The translations under genes and the position numbers were made by a program. The notes under the pieces were generated by a model. The model made no database searches, was not told the origin of the DNA, and saw only the letters and a list, made by a program, of their open reading frames with translations. This document shows, one piece after another, positions 33,486-42,534 of a DNA stretch of 64,000 nucleotides (within the stretch, counting starts at the first letter, position 1; each line of letters opens with the position of its first letter). This stretch comes from Bacillus sp. FJAT-28004 (lineage in GTDB: Bacteria > Bacillota > Bacilli > Paenibacillales > Paenibacillaceae). The stretch is taken from assembly GCF_001280845.1 (NCBI RefSeq), contig NZ_LGHP01000001.1:3498418-3562417 (forward strand), in the 5' to 3' direction.

Positions 33486-35003
33486 TTATTTTTTGAAATA
33501 AGCATCCGTATATTCGCTAATCATCAAGCTGCCGCCGCTGCGCTTCCAGCGTTCGACCTCCTGATAGAAGCCTTGGGCGCTAATTTGTCCGAGAATATAT
33601 TTGTACGTCGCGTCAGAAATAATTTTGTTCAGCTCCATGCTTTTCTCATCATACGTCTTCGAATCCAGTCCAATCACCTTGTCCGTCACGATAAACTTAT
33701 CGTTATCTGCACTGAGGCGCTCCGCCATCTCCCACATCGTTTCTTTCTCCGCTACCTTCAGCACATTCGGATTACTTAGGTCGGCAATCATAAGCGGATA
33801 AAGCGCATTGACCTCTGTTACGCGAAGCTGCGACGTCTCTTCGGGAAGTTGAACCTGCTCCCCCTCCATAAGATAGTGCTTGCCCTCTATCCCGTAACGC
33901 ATAAGATTGGCAACGTCCTTATCCATCGTACAATCGAAGAACGCAAGCTGCTCTAGCAGCTCCTCCTCCGTCCGAATCGCCTTTTTGGAAAATAAATAAA
34001 GACCATTATAGTTCGGAATCGACCAGACACGGTACCCTTCCGGTCCTTGTATGCGATTCGCTAATGTAAATCTCGCTGCAGGATTAATCTGCTTCGCTTC
34101 ATCCGAGAGCCGCTGCACGTCGGTCATACTGCCGATATATACGCCTGCGGCACCACGTATAATGTTATCACGCTGCATCTCCTTGCTCGTCACCGCAAAA
34201 TCCGTGTTTATGAGCTGTTCATCGTACAGCCGCTTCATGAAATTCATCGTATCCATATACGCTGCCGTTTCGAACTCCGGAACCACCTTCTTATCAACAA
34301 TACCCCAATTGTTCGGTGTGCCGAAATAAGAGCTTAACGTCTTAAACGCTCCAAATACCAGATCATTACGATCAGCCAGCCCGACGGTATCCTTAAGCCC
34401 GTTGCGGTCAGGATCCCCCAGCGTAAACTGCTGGATCACCTCATACAACTCTTCAATCGTTCCGGGCTTGTCTAGCTTGAGATTTTCCAGCCAGTCTTCC
34501 CTTATAATAATGCCCTGCCTAGATGATGGCCGCTCCGTGTACAGCCCGTAAATGCCGCCATCAATCGCGGACTGCCCCAAAATGCCGCTATCCAAATGCC
34601 TTAAATTCGGGAACCGCTCCAAATAAGGGCCGATCTCCCAGAAAGACCCCGAGCGAATCGCATTTTTCACAAAAATATAATCGGTATGCTTCACGAACGT
34701 CGCCTTCTTAAGCGAATTGGTCGAGAGCGCTGTGTTCATTTTATCTGTGTAAATACCGTCAGGTACCCAGTTAATATCAAGCTTCACATTCGTTAAGTCT
34801 TCGATGAGCGTAATGATCTCCTCACTTGGCGGGTGGGGAAAGTGGAGCGGCGCCATAATTGAAATCGTCGTTTTTGCATTTACGTCTCTTCGCTCATTCG
34901 GAGCAGAAGATGCGGTGCATGAAGCACATATGAAGAGGATAAGCAGCACTATAAAAAAGCGACAGCTTAAGCGTAGTCCTGTGTTCTGTGAACTGATTCC
35001 CAC
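33486..35003 (-). CDS. Extracellular sugar-binding lipoprotein, LplA type (copy 2)
   Basis: The 505-residue paralogue of the receptor at 31213-32772 shares GIYGLYTERPSSRQGIIIREDWLENL, LADRNDLVFGAFKTLSSYFGTPNNWG and DATYKYILGQISAQGFYQEVERWKRSGG. The N-terminus FFIVLLILFICASC is a lipoprotein signal. It starts at GTG 35003 with AAGGGGG upstream and has its own terminator, so it is expressed alone, without permeases, and divergently from the membrane AraC regulator. It may share the permeases of copy 1 or pass a ligand signal to the regulator's outer domain; both ideas are inference. Confidence 0.9.
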   Translation of the reverse strand: MGISSQNTGLRLSCRFFIVLLILFICASCTASSAPNERRDVNAKTTISIMAPLHFPHPPSEEIITLIEDLTNVKLDINWVPDGIYTDKMNTALSTNSLKKATFVKHTDYIFVKNAIRSGSFWEIGPYLERFPNLRHLDSGILGQSAIDGGIYGLYTERPSSRQGIIIREDWLENLKLDKPGTIEELYEVIQQFTLGDPDRNGLKDTVGLADRNDLVFGAFKTLSSYFGTPNNWGIVDKKVVPEFETAAYMDTMNFMKRLYDEQLINTDFAVTSKEMQRDNIIRGAAGVYIGSMTDVQRLSDEAKQINPAARFTLANRIQGPEGYRVWSIPNYNGLYLFSKKAIRTEEELLEQLAFFDCTMDKDVANLMRYGIEGKHYLMEGEQVQLPEETSQLRVTEVNALYPLMIADLSNPNVLKVAEKETMWEMAERLSADNDKFIVTDKVIGLDSKTYDEKSMELNKIISDATYKYILGQISAQGFYQEVERWKRSGGSLMISEYTDAYFKK

Positions 35004-35148
35004 CTTAATCCCCCTTGTCTTATCAGCCTTTTCTCTTCATAATCTAAGGAAATGATTATCTGCGCGACAGATGATTATTGCTCAAAATGTATGCGTTTAC
35101 TAAAATAAAGCTAATGCTCGTTCATTCCTAGAGAAGGTGTTGATAGCT

Positions 35149-37452
35149 GTGCGATCCTTAACCTTTTTAAGCAAGATGACGATCTTCGGCTTTCTGCTCA
35201 GCACGCTTCCCGTCATTTTTATCGGCGCATTCTCTTATGCAACCTCTTCCAGTGAAATCCAGAAAAATGTAAACCGTGGAAAAATGCAGCTTATAATGCA
35301 AATCAACTCAAATGTAGAGCAGAAATTGACGACTGTCAACCACACGCTGAATCAGGTGATTAACTCGACCGTGCTCAAAAAAGCGATGAATCAGCCGCTC
35401 ACCGTCAACGATTTTGTCATGTATGATGACTTGCGGAACGAAATCCGCCATATGCAATCCTTTGACACCAAGCTTGAGGACGTCGTCCTGATTAACGATC
35501 GCCACAACTGGATGATCAAGAATTCCGGGCTCTATTCCTTTGAGCAATATGCATATTTCGAGGAGCTATCCAGCCTAATGCAAGTACCTGAAGGAACCTC
35601 ATGGGTGCTTAACCCATCCAGCTGGTTTTATAGCGAGGAGGCAGCAGAGAGTGCTGCTTGCAGCTACAGCATAAGCCTCGTGAAGAAGCTTCCGACGAAT
35701 GGGCTTGAAAAATACGGCTTAGCGCTCGCCAACATTCCGACCTGCAGCTTGCAGGAGCTGCTTAAGAGCGATGAAGACCCTTTTTCTACAATTATGATTT
35801 TGGATGACCAATACCGTATTCTGCTTCATCCCGACCAAACGTTGATCGGCAAACCCGTCCTCGAAAGCGGTTTGCATATGGGACAGCTCACTGAGCCCTC
35901 CGGTCAATTTACTGAATCGATTGATCAGAAGGATTATTCCGTCACCTATTACCGTTCCGAGCTTAACGGCTGGGTCTACCTCTCAGCCACATCCATTGCC
36001 GGCATGACGAAGGAATCAAATAAAATCGGCACGTATACGCTATATGTTTGCTTATTTATGCTTATGCTGTCCATGCTGCTCGCCTGGCTCGGCTCGCGGC
36101 GTATGTATTCACCGATTCAATTGCTGCTGAATCAAATCGGCGAGCGTCTGACCGATATTCAGAAGCGGAAAACAAATGAGTTTCAAGCGATTGGCGAACG
36201 CGTCACCCATTTATTCCAATCCAAAACCGAGCTTGAGAAGGAGGTTAGGCAGCATATTCATCAAGTGCGCACCTTTTTCTTCATGAAGGCCTTCCAAGGC
36301 CATATCAAGCCAAGTGAAGTTCCCGAGAAGCTAACGCAATTTGGCTACGAATCTCAGCTAAAAGAGTGGAAAACGATGGCAGCTATTACACTGCAAATCG
36401 ATTTTACCGACAACAGCCGATACTCAAAGAATGATCTTGAGCTGCTTCTATTCGCCGTGCATAACATTATCGAGGAGCTCATCCCCTTCGAGCAGAGGCT
36501 AGCGCCAATCATTATGGATCAAACGATTGTGACGATTATCGGCAGTGCGGAAGTGGGCAAAGAAGCTTTCCACAATGCCAAATATGCGTTAACCGAGCAT
36601 CTCCAGCAGCAGATTGCAAGCTACCTTAACGTACAGGTCAGCATTGGCATGAGCTTGCCCTTCAGCTCCTTCTCGTCGCTGGCGACAGCCTATAGGGAAG
36701 GCCTTGAGGCGCTGAAGCAGCGCATGAAACTAGGCGTAGGCATCATTATTCAGTATGAGAATGTGAATGCTGGCAAACATTATTTGAACCTTAACTATCC
36801 GGGGCATATCGAGAATGAGCTTATGGATGCCATTAAGCTGGCAGAGAAGGATAAATCGAAAGAGCTGCTAAAAGCCTTTTTGCAAGCCGTATTTATCGTA
36901 GAGCTATCGCCGCAGGAATATCAAATTCCGCTTGCTCGGCTGCTCAATAACCTGCTGATTGTCATGCAGGAATCAGGCGTAAGCCTAAACCAGATCCATC
37001 CATTAAAAGGCTCGCTGCTCGAGGAGCTGCTTGAACTGCATACGTCTGCTGAGATCGATGATTGGTTCTGGACGAGTGTTGTCTATCCGTTGATTAACAT
37101 ATTTAAGGATCGTCAGGAGGCGCAGTACCATAACATTTCCGAGAAAATTATTGACCTTGTGCAGCATCAGTACGACACCGACCTCACACTTGAGGAATGC
37201 GCGTCGCGACTCCACTATAATGCGAATTATTTGAGCAGTGTTTTTCGCAAGGAGACGAATTATTCGTTTAGTGAATATTTGTCGATGTATCGTTTTAAAA
37301 TGGCAAAACAGTGGCTTGCAGAGAGCGAGCTGCCGATTAAAGACATCGCCTCAAAGCTGTGTTACAACAACCCGCAAAACTTCATCCGTTCCTTCCGTAA
37401 GCAAGAGGGAATTACGCCCGGACAATACCGCTATAAAAAACGCAGCGGATAA
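35149..37452 (+). CDS. Membrane-anchored AraC-type transcriptional regulator, YtdP-like
   Basis: One-component sensor-regulator of about 767 residues. A first helix (MTIFGFLLSTLPVIFIGAFSY) precedes an extracellular Cache-like domain of about 250 residues; a second helix (LYVCLFMLMLSMLLAWLGS) leads to a cytoplasmic linker and a C-terminal AraC DNA-binding domain (LTLEECASRLHYNANYLSSVFRK and IKDIASKLCYNNPQNFIRSFRKQEGITPGQYR). This layout matches YtdP and relatives that control pectin-sugar uptake genes in Bacillus. GTG 35149 has AGAAGGTG upstream. It likely senses the oligosaccharide directly or through a receptor and activates the flanking operons. Confidence 0.88.
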   Translation: MRSLTFLSKMTIFGFLLSTLPVIFIGAFSYATSSSEIQKNVNRGKMQLIMQINSNVEQKLTTVNHTLNQVINSTVLKKAMNQPLTVNDFVMYDDLRNEIRHMQSFDTKLEDVVLINDRHNWMIKNSGLYSFEQYAYFEELSSLMQVPEGTSWVLNPSSWFYSEEAAESAACSYSISLVKKLPTNGLEKYGLALANIPTCSLQELLKSDEDPFSTIMILDDQYRILLHPDQTLIGKPVLESGLHMGQLTEPSGQFTESIDQKDYSVTYYRSELNGWVYLSATSIAGMTKESNKIGTYTLYVCLFMLMLSMLLAWLGSRRMYSPIQLLLNQIGERLTDIQKRKTNEFQAIGERVTHLFQSKTELEKEVRQHIHQVRTFFFMKAFQGHIKPSEVPEKLTQFGYESQLKEWKTMAAITLQIDFTDNSRYSKNDLELLLFAVHNIIEELIPFEQRLAPIIMDQTIVTIIGSAEVGKEAFHNAKYALTEHLQQQIASYLNVQVSIGMSLPFSSFSSLATAYREGLEALKQRMKLGVGIIIQYENVNAGKHYLNLNYPGHIENELMDAIKLAEKDKSKELLKAFLQAVFIVELSPQEYQIPLARLLNNLLIVMQESGVSLNQIHPLKGSLLEELLELHTSAEIDDWFWTSVVYPLINIFKDRQEAQYHNISEKIIDLVQHQYDTDLTLEECASRLHYNANYLSSVFRKETNYSFSEYLSMYRFKMAKQWLAESELPIKDIASKLCYNNPQNFIRSFRKQEGITPGQYRYKKRSG

Positions 37453-37518
37453 CCGATAAAAATAATGAAAGCATTTGGAAAATATTTTGCTCTTCAATAT
37501 GAGAAGGAGGCTATACGC

Positions 37519-38037
37519 ATGACACAACGACCGTCAGCGGAAGAATACAATGCTTATTATGAACAGTATATCGGCCTTGTGGGCGAAGGATCTGTTACGG
37601 AATGGCTTACAAAGCAGCTGGCAAGCACGACTGAATTGCTTTCCGATATTCCCGAGGAGCAGGCCAACTACCGCTTTGCGGAAGGAAAATGGACGCTTAA
37701 GGAAGTAATCGGTCACATCTCTGATAATGAGCGCGTCATGAGCTACCGTTTGCTTCGCGCAGCACGGGGTGATAAGACGCCTCTTGCCGGTTATGATCAG
37801 GATGATTTCATGAACGGTGCCTCCTTTCAAGATTGGTCTTTATCACAAATTATCGAGGATTACATTTCCGTTCGCCGAGCTACGCTCGCTTTATTGCGCG
37901 GCTTGTCTGAAGAAGCTTGGCATCGCATAGGCGTAGCTAATGGCGGCAACATTTCAGCTAGAGCGCTCGCTTATATTATTGCTGGACATGAGATTCATCA
38001 TTTGAACATCGTTCAGGATAAGTATTTAGGGAAATAA
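37519..38037 (+). CDS. DinB family protein
   Basis: The 172-residue four-helix protein has the DinB/YfiT-type pattern: LLSDIPEEQANYRFAEGKWTLKEVIGHISDNERVMSYRLLR with the first metal His, and a C-terminal AYIIAGHEIHHLNIVQDKYLG with the other His ligands. Members include mycothiol or bacillithiol-dependent transferases and damage-induced proteins; the exact role is unknown. ATG 37519 has AAGGAGG 8 nt upstream, better supported than the ATG at 37465. A very stable terminator follows. Confidence 0.88.
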   Translation: MTQRPSAEEYNAYYEQYIGLVGEGSVTEWLTKQLASTTELLSDIPEEQANYRFAEGKWTLKEVIGHISDNERVMSYRLLRAARGDKTPLAGYDQDDFMNGASFQDWSLSQIIEDYISVRRATLALLRGLSEEAWHRIGVANGGNISARALAYIIAGHEIHHLNIVQDKYLGK

Positions 38038-38080
38038 ATCGTTTCTCTAATTTGATTGTTAACATAACGTGAAACCAGAT

Positions 38081-38136
38081 AAAGTCCTATATGTAAACCT
38101 TTTATTGTGATAAAATGGTTAACATATAGGACTTTT
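38081..38136 (+). terminator. Long terminator hairpin after the DinB gene
   Basis: AAAGTCCTATATGT (38081-38094) pairs perfectly with ACATATAGGACTTT (38122-38135), and inner AACC/GGTT and TTTTA/TAAAA segments extend the stem almost to the loop. A T-run follows. It ends 22 nt before the next start codon, so it also forms the leader boundary of the DUF1284 gene. Confidence 0.85.
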
Positions 38137-38158
38137 TAGTATGAGGAGCGGTACTTCT

Positions 38159-38578
38159 ATGACGATTCGATTACGAGGACACCATCTGCTTTGTCTACTA
38201 GGTTATCGAGGCATGGGGTATTCAGATGATTTCTGTGTAAATATGACCGCTATTTACGAGAAGCTGCGGGTAAATCCTGAAACTGAAATTGAGATGATTT
38301 TAGGCCCAGACGATGTTTGCAAAGCGTATCCGCCGGACAAAGCCTACCACTGTGAGGGAACCGTCTACAGCTTGGATGAGGCAATACTCTCAAAGCTTGG
38401 GCTTCAAGTAGGCTCAAGCGGCAGCTGGCAATCCATCTGTGACCGCGTAGCTGAAACGATGGTGCCTGAGGACATCAGTCATCTCTGCACGACCTGCCCT
38501 TGGGAGAAATACGGAGTATGTGCCGAGGGAGTCGGACTGCTTGTAGAGGGCAAACCACTGCCTAAAGTAGGTGCGTAA
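38159..38578 (+). CDS. DUF1284 domain protein
   Basis: The 139-residue protein starts MTIRLRGHHLLCLLGYRGMGYS, the signature of DUF1284, and contains several conserved Cys (CVNMTAIYEKL, DDVCKAYPPD, HCEGTVYSLDE, LCTTCPWEKYGVC) that could hold an iron-sulfur cluster or zinc. Function unknown. ATG 38159 has GAGGAG 10 nt upstream. Because a terminator lies just upstream and another just downstream, the gene is monocistronic, and its promoter must overlap the preceding hairpin or be read through. Confidence 0.85.
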   Translation: MTIRLRGHHLLCLLGYRGMGYSDDFCVNMTAIYEKLRVNPETEIEMILGPDDVCKAYPPDKAYHCEGTVYSLDEAILSKLGLQVGSSGSWQSICDRVAETMVPEDISHLCTTCPWEKYGVCAEGVGLLVEGKPLPKVGA

Positions 38579-38581
38579 CAA

Positions 38582-38627
38582 AAAATGAGGCAAGGAAATG
38601 CTATCGCAACGCACCTTGCCTCATTTT
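38582..38627. terminator. Terminator between the DUF1284 gene and the kinase-like gene
   Basis: AAAATGAGGCAAGG (38582-38595) and CCTTGCCTCATTTT (38614-38627) form a 14-bp stem, directly after the DUF1284 stop and before the convergent phosphotransferase gene. A/T at both ends lets it work in either direction. Confidence 0.85.
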
Positions 38628-38663
38628 GCAATCACAATTGAACCCACAATCAAACGTTTACTA

Positions 38664-39641
38664 TCAATAGCGTTGAACGGTTCTGGCAATTAAGCGCTTA
38701 AGATCACGAACCCGATTAGGGGAATCAACGGTTGAATGACTCAGCATGTCGCACAGGGCAACAAGGTCCTCAAGCCTCGAGAGAAGCTTCCATTTTCCAT
38801 TAAGAACTCCCCCATTTTCCTGATAAGACCGGATAAAATGATTTTCAAATAAAGAGCCGTCCTCCTCATACCGCAGCATATTGGCAATATCAGCATGCCG
38901 TCTCCACGAAAAGGCGAATTCCCAGTCAAGAACAGCAGATACAGAGCATCCTTCCCGTTCATTTCGCATCAATATGTTTAAACCATTGAAATCCGAATGT
39001 ACAAGCACCGGCGGTTCCATGTTTTCGGGCAATATTGAGCGATGTGTTTGACAGAAAGACCATACCTGCTCTGTAAGTTCCTCTCCTAGCCATTTACCGC
39101 ATGGGCTGTTGTAGAGACATTGTTCGATAAAAGAGATAAACGGGCCGTCGTCCATTTGGAATGGTTGAGTGACAGTTAAGTCCTTATCTAGAAATCCAGA
39201 TTTCGGAAACGTGAAGCTATGAATACGTGCTAGCACGCTGCCGACAGAAGATGCAGCTGCTGCTACATCCTCACTAGTTCCTGCTTTCAACACATCACGT
39301 AAAAGAAAACCTTCTTTCCACTCTAGCACTGCCCAAGCTTTATCGAATGTACTGCAGCTTGTATCAAGGTAGATATAGTCAGCTACTGGAACGGATTCTC
39401 GTACAAGCTTTGCAATAGCCGCCTCTTTTTGTGCAATCTCTCCATCTCCACGGAACAAACGAACCACATAGGGAGTCGAGCTGCCCTCCAAAATGATTTT
39501 GTAATTGGAATTGCTGAAGCCGGTACTTAATCTTTCCGCTGTAATAACCCGTATTCCCGAAAGAGCAGGTTTAATTAATTCATTTAGTTGCTTGAGGTCT
39601 AGAGAAATGTGCTGCTCGGTTCGTTCCCAGCCTTCTTTCAT
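38664..39641 (-). CDS. Aminoglycoside/choline kinase-like phosphotransferase
   Basis: The 325-residue kinase-fold protein has a glycine-poor ATP loop (STGFSNSNYKIILEG), the catalytic Brenner-type loop VLVHSDFNGLNILM and the metal-binding LDWEFAFSWRRHADIANMLR. This is the APH/choline-kinase superfamily; members phosphorylate aminoglycosides, choline, homoserine or other alcohols, and the substrate cannot be told here. ATG 39641 has AAGGAG 8 nt upstream. It follows serS on the same strand after 61 nt. Confidence 0.85.
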   Translation of the reverse strand: MKEGWERTEQHISLDLKQLNELIKPALSGIRVITAERLSTGFSNSNYKIILEGSSTPYVVRLFRGDGEIAQKEAAIAKLVRESVPVADYIYLDTSCSTFDKAWAVLEWKEGFLLRDVLKAGTSEDVAAAASSVGSVLARIHSFTFPKSGFLDKDLTVTQPFQMDDGPFISFIEQCLYNSPCGKWLGEELTEQVWSFCQTHRSILPENMEPPVLVHSDFNGLNILMRNEREGCSVSAVLDWEFAFSWRRHADIANMLRYEEDGSLFENHFIRSYQENGGVLNGKWKLLSRLEDLVALCDMLSHSTVDSPNRVRDLKRLIARTVQRY

Positions 39642-39702
39642 ATACAAGGCTCCTTGCTCAATCTGCCAATTACCCGTATGGCAGAATATTTTATTGGTTT
39701 AC

Positions 39703-40980
39703 TCAAATGGTCAATCGCTGCAAGCCATTCATATAAGGCTGAAGTGCGGCTGGGATACGAATCGAGCCATCCTCCTCCTGATGGTTCTCGATGAGCGGAA
39801 TGAGGATACGCGGGCTTGCCACTGCTGTGTTGTTCAGTGTATGGCAAAATTTTAACGAGCCATCCTCGGCACGGTAGCGTATATTCGAGCGGCGTGCTTG
39901 AAAATCATGCAGGTTCGACGACGAATGCGTCTCCCCGTATGCTTGCCTGCTTGGCATCCATGTCTCGATATCGTACTGCTTATACGTTTTTTGCGACATA
40001 TCTCCCGTGCAAACCGCCATGACCCTATAAGGCAGCTCAAGGAACTGAAGCAGTTCCTCTGCATTAGCCGTTATTTCCTGCAGCAGCGACTCCGACAACG
40101 CTGGATCAGCCTTACACAAAATGACCTGTTCGACCTTTGCAAACTGATGTACACGGTAAAGGCCATGAACATCTCTGCCTGCCGATCCGACCTCGCTGCG
40201 GAAGCATACCGATGCAGCAGCCAGCTTAATTGGCGCTCCAACCTCTACAATTTCGTCCGCATAATAGGTAACCATAGGTACCTCCGAGGTGCCAACCAGC
40301 CACTTCTCATCGCCTGCAATCCGGTAGGTTTGATCCTCACCGAGTGGAAAAAAGCCAGTGTGATTCATCGCATCGGTACGGACCATTAATGGCACATCCA
40401 GCAGTGTGAAGCCTTTTTTCAGCAGTAAATCGATAGCAAGCTGCTGCACGGCGCGATGGAGCAGAACGCCTGCCCCCTTCAAGTAATAATTGCGACTGCC
40501 TGCTGCTTTCACGCCTCGCTGCACATCAATCATATCGTGAAGCTCGCCCAGCGCCATATGATCCTTCGGCTCGAATGGGAAACTCGGGGCTTCGCCAACA
40601 CGCCTCTGCTCAACATTATCCGCATCCGATCGTCCATCTGGCGTGTCTGGCGATACGATGTTAGGTACTAGTTCCAGCAGCTCAGTAGCATGCCGCTCTA
40701 CTGTTGCAAGCTCCGCTTCTACTGTGCTCAGCTTCTCATTCGTTTCCTTTACCTTCTGCTTGGTTTCCTCCACTTCAGGCAGAGCACCCTGCCTCACCAG
40801 CGTACCAATATGATTCGAGAGCTTGTTGCGAATTTCCCGCAAAGCTTCCGACTCTTGCATCAACTGACGTTTCTTCTCGTCCCAGAGCAGCAGCTCAGCA
40901 ATAGAAATCTGTATCCCCTTCTGATTTGCCACCGTCTGTACCTGCTCCTGATTTTGCCTTACCCATCTCATGTCCAACAT
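39703..40980 (-). CDS. serS: Seryl-tRNA synthetase
   Basis: Charges tRNA-Ser. The 425-residue class II synthetase starts MLDMRWVRQNQEQVQTVANQ with the long N-terminal antiparallel coiled coil, then motif regions DVPLMVRTDAMNHTGFFP, LVGTSEVPMVTYYADE, ASVCFRSEVGSAGRDVHGLYRVHQFAKVEQ (motif 2) and the late SNLHDFQARRSNIRYR with CHTLNNTAVASPRILIPLIENHQ (motif 3). ATG 40980 has AAGGAG 10 nt upstream. The open frame continues upstream only because it runs through the T-box leader. Expression is controlled by that leader. Confidence 0.96.
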   Translation of the reverse strand: MLDMRWVRQNQEQVQTVANQKGIQISIAELLLWDEKKRQLMQESEALREIRNKLSNHIGTLVRQGALPEVEETKQKVKETNEKLSTVEAELATVERHATELLELVPNIVSPDTPDGRSDADNVEQRRVGEAPSFPFEPKDHMALGELHDMIDVQRGVKAAGSRNYYLKGAGVLLHRAVQQLAIDLLLKKGFTLLDVPLMVRTDAMNHTGFFPLGEDQTYRIAGDEKWLVGTSEVPMVTYYADEIVEVGAPIKLAAASVCFRSEVGSAGRDVHGLYRVHQFAKVEQVILCKADPALSESLLQEITANAEELLQFLELPYRVMAVCTGDMSQKTYKQYDIETWMPSRQAYGETHSSSNLHDFQARRSNIRYRAEDGSLKFCHTLNNTAVASPRILIPLIENHQEEDGSIRIPAALQPYMNGLQRLTI

Positions 40981-41011
40981 GTCACCCGCGCTCCTTTTCA
41001 TTAGAAAAACA

Positions 41012-41215
41012 CAAAAAACGCCCTTCATCCCTATGGGACGAGGAGCGTTTTTTACTCGCGGTGCCACCCAAATTGACCAAACAGACGCACTGTTCAATCC
41101 TCTTTGTTCCGCGATAACGGGCGGGCCCGGTAAACTTAGGGGGAAGGTGCTTCCCTCCCCTTGACGAGAACGCCTCCGAGTTGGATTCTCTTCACTGGCG
41201 TGATCCGATAATTAA
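41012..41215 (-). promoter_or_regulatory. T-box riboswitch leader of serS
   Basis: On the minus strand the leader contains the T-box core TTTGGGTGGCACCGCGAG (complement of 41055-41072), followed by a terminator hairpin (41016-41050) ending in GGGCGTTTTTT. Upstream lies a structured region from about 41215 that would form stem I and, near CCGTTATCGCGG, later helices. Uncharged tRNA-Ser should stabilise the antiterminator and switch serS on. I could not assign the specifier codon with certainty; the 5' boundary is approximate. Confidence 0.92.
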
Positions 41216-41362
41216 TTTTGTAGTAATATAACATATTATATGAGACCAACACAAGTGCCATTGTGGAAATTAAATTCCAATTCACTCTTTTAGAAAACCT
41301 TGCATGCAACTTTATCCACTTTTTAACAGTCAATAAATGATAAGAAGAAGGGAGGGCATGTA

Positions 41363-41821
41363 TTGAGATATAGTCTTCTATTTACATTCGTACTCATCAT
41401 GTTTGGGCTGGTGGGGTGTGAGAGCTCGGAAGGAAACAACGCTTTAACCATTAATTCAGAGCAAGTAAAGAACGAGCCGCTTACGGAATCGATTCAAAAA
41501 TCAAATGATAAATTAATCATTCAAAAAAGAGTCGGAATGGAAAACCGATACGAGGACCATAAGGAAATTAACGAGGAGAAATCCGTTTCTACCGTTAAAA
41601 GCATTTTACAAGAAGGAGAATGGGAAAAAGTTAAATTCGAGATGTCACGATCCGCCGATTACAAAGTTCATTTCCAGCCTACAGATGGCTCAGAAGCAAA
41701 AGCGGTATTATATGAAATTTGGTTTACGAACGATATTGCTGAGATTTATATAAGCGGTACTCATTCTTATAAAAAAACGACTAAAGAGGATGCAGAAGCG
41801 CTGGGTACTATTATAAAATGA
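41363..41821 (+). CDS. Hypothetical lipoprotein
   Basis: The 152-residue protein has a short lipoprotein signal (MRYSLLFTFVLIMFGLVGC, Cys19) and a charged mature part ending with LYEIWFTNDIAEIYISGTHSYKKTTKEDAEAL. No family recognised; the C-terminal half has the look of a small alpha-beta domain. TTG 41363 is preceded by GGGAGGG. It begins a run of three plus-strand genes for small exported proteins (41363-43086). Confidence 0.7.
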   Translation: MRYSLLFTFVLIMFGLVGCESSEGNNALTINSEQVKNEPLTESIQKSNDKLIIQKRVGMENRYEDHKEINEEKSVSTVKSILQEGEWEKVKFEMSRSADYKVHFQPTDGSEAKAVLYEIWFTNDIAEIYISGTHSYKKTTKEDAEALGTIIK

Positions 41822-41873
41822 GCAAGGAGTACTGGTCTTTTCTTATATTAGAAAGAAATGAGGCGTGGTGTTA

Positions 41874-42428
41874 ATGAAATGGATCAGCACTCTTCTCATT
41901 TTACTCGTATCTGTATCCCTATTTCTTATGACTACACCATCTAAAAGCTTCGCATGGTCATGTATGGAGAGCGATGAGCCCAAGCAATTGTTTAAAAGGC
42001 ATGATTTTGTATATATTGCAAAAGCCATGGAGACCTCCTATGAGGACACAGGCGGTATGAATCCCAAAAGCAGGACAACCTTTGAAGTGAAATCGACATT
42101 GAAAGGCACTTCCACCGATAAAGTAACCGTTGTAACGACTGTCGGCAGTGATTTTACTGAAGGCACAGACTATCTTGTATATGCTTATCAAACAACGAAA
42201 AGCAATTATTTATACAAGTATGAACCAGGTGAGATCGCTACAGATACTTGGTGTGGGGGAACAAAACCATTATCGCTTGCGAGTTACGATCTTGAAGATA
42301 TTGCTGAATATAAAAAGATGAATAAAATAGTCAATTTTATTATGATTCCCCTAGTTGTTGCTGCAGTAATGGTTACCGTTTTCTTTCTAATAAAACGATT
42401 CCACAAAGGAAACCTGCGGCGACGCTGA
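41874..42428 (+). CDS. Secreted TIMP/NTR-like domain protein with C-terminal anchor
   Basis: About 184 residues: signal peptide (WISTLLILLVSVSLFLMTTPSKSFA), a mature domain beginning WSCMESDEPKQLFKRHDFVYIAKAME, then FEVKSTLKGTSTDKVTVVTT, GTDYLVYAYQT and WCGGTKPLSLASYDLEDI, and a membrane helix near the C-terminus (IVNFIMIPLVVAAVMVTVFFLI) followed by basic residues. The spacing of the two Cys, the V-hydrophobic strands and the final CGGTKPLSxA motif resemble bacterial relatives of the tissue-inhibitor-of-metalloproteinase fold. Function unknown. ATG 41874 has GAGG about 11 nt upstream. Confidence 0.6.
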   Translation: MKWISTLLILLVSVSLFLMTTPSKSFAWSCMESDEPKQLFKRHDFVYIAKAMETSYEDTGGMNPKSRTTFEVKSTLKGTSTDKVTVVTTVGSDFTEGTDYLVYAYQTTKSNYLYKYEPGEIATDTWCGGTKPLSLASYDLEDIAEYKKMNKIVNFIMIPLVVAAVMVTVFFLIKRFHKGNLRRR

Positions 42429-42534
42429 TGTGTTTTTCAAGGTTTATGGTTGAGAACACGGCGACTCGTTTAAAATAATAAGGAGACATAAAGATGGGCC
42501 GGATCAAGCAAGCCCTTCACGAAGGAGGCTCCTC

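Noticed and set aside
40980..41097. N-terminal extension of serS
   Set aside because: The extension translates the T-box terminator region; the typical SerS N-terminus starts at 40980 behind AAGGAG.
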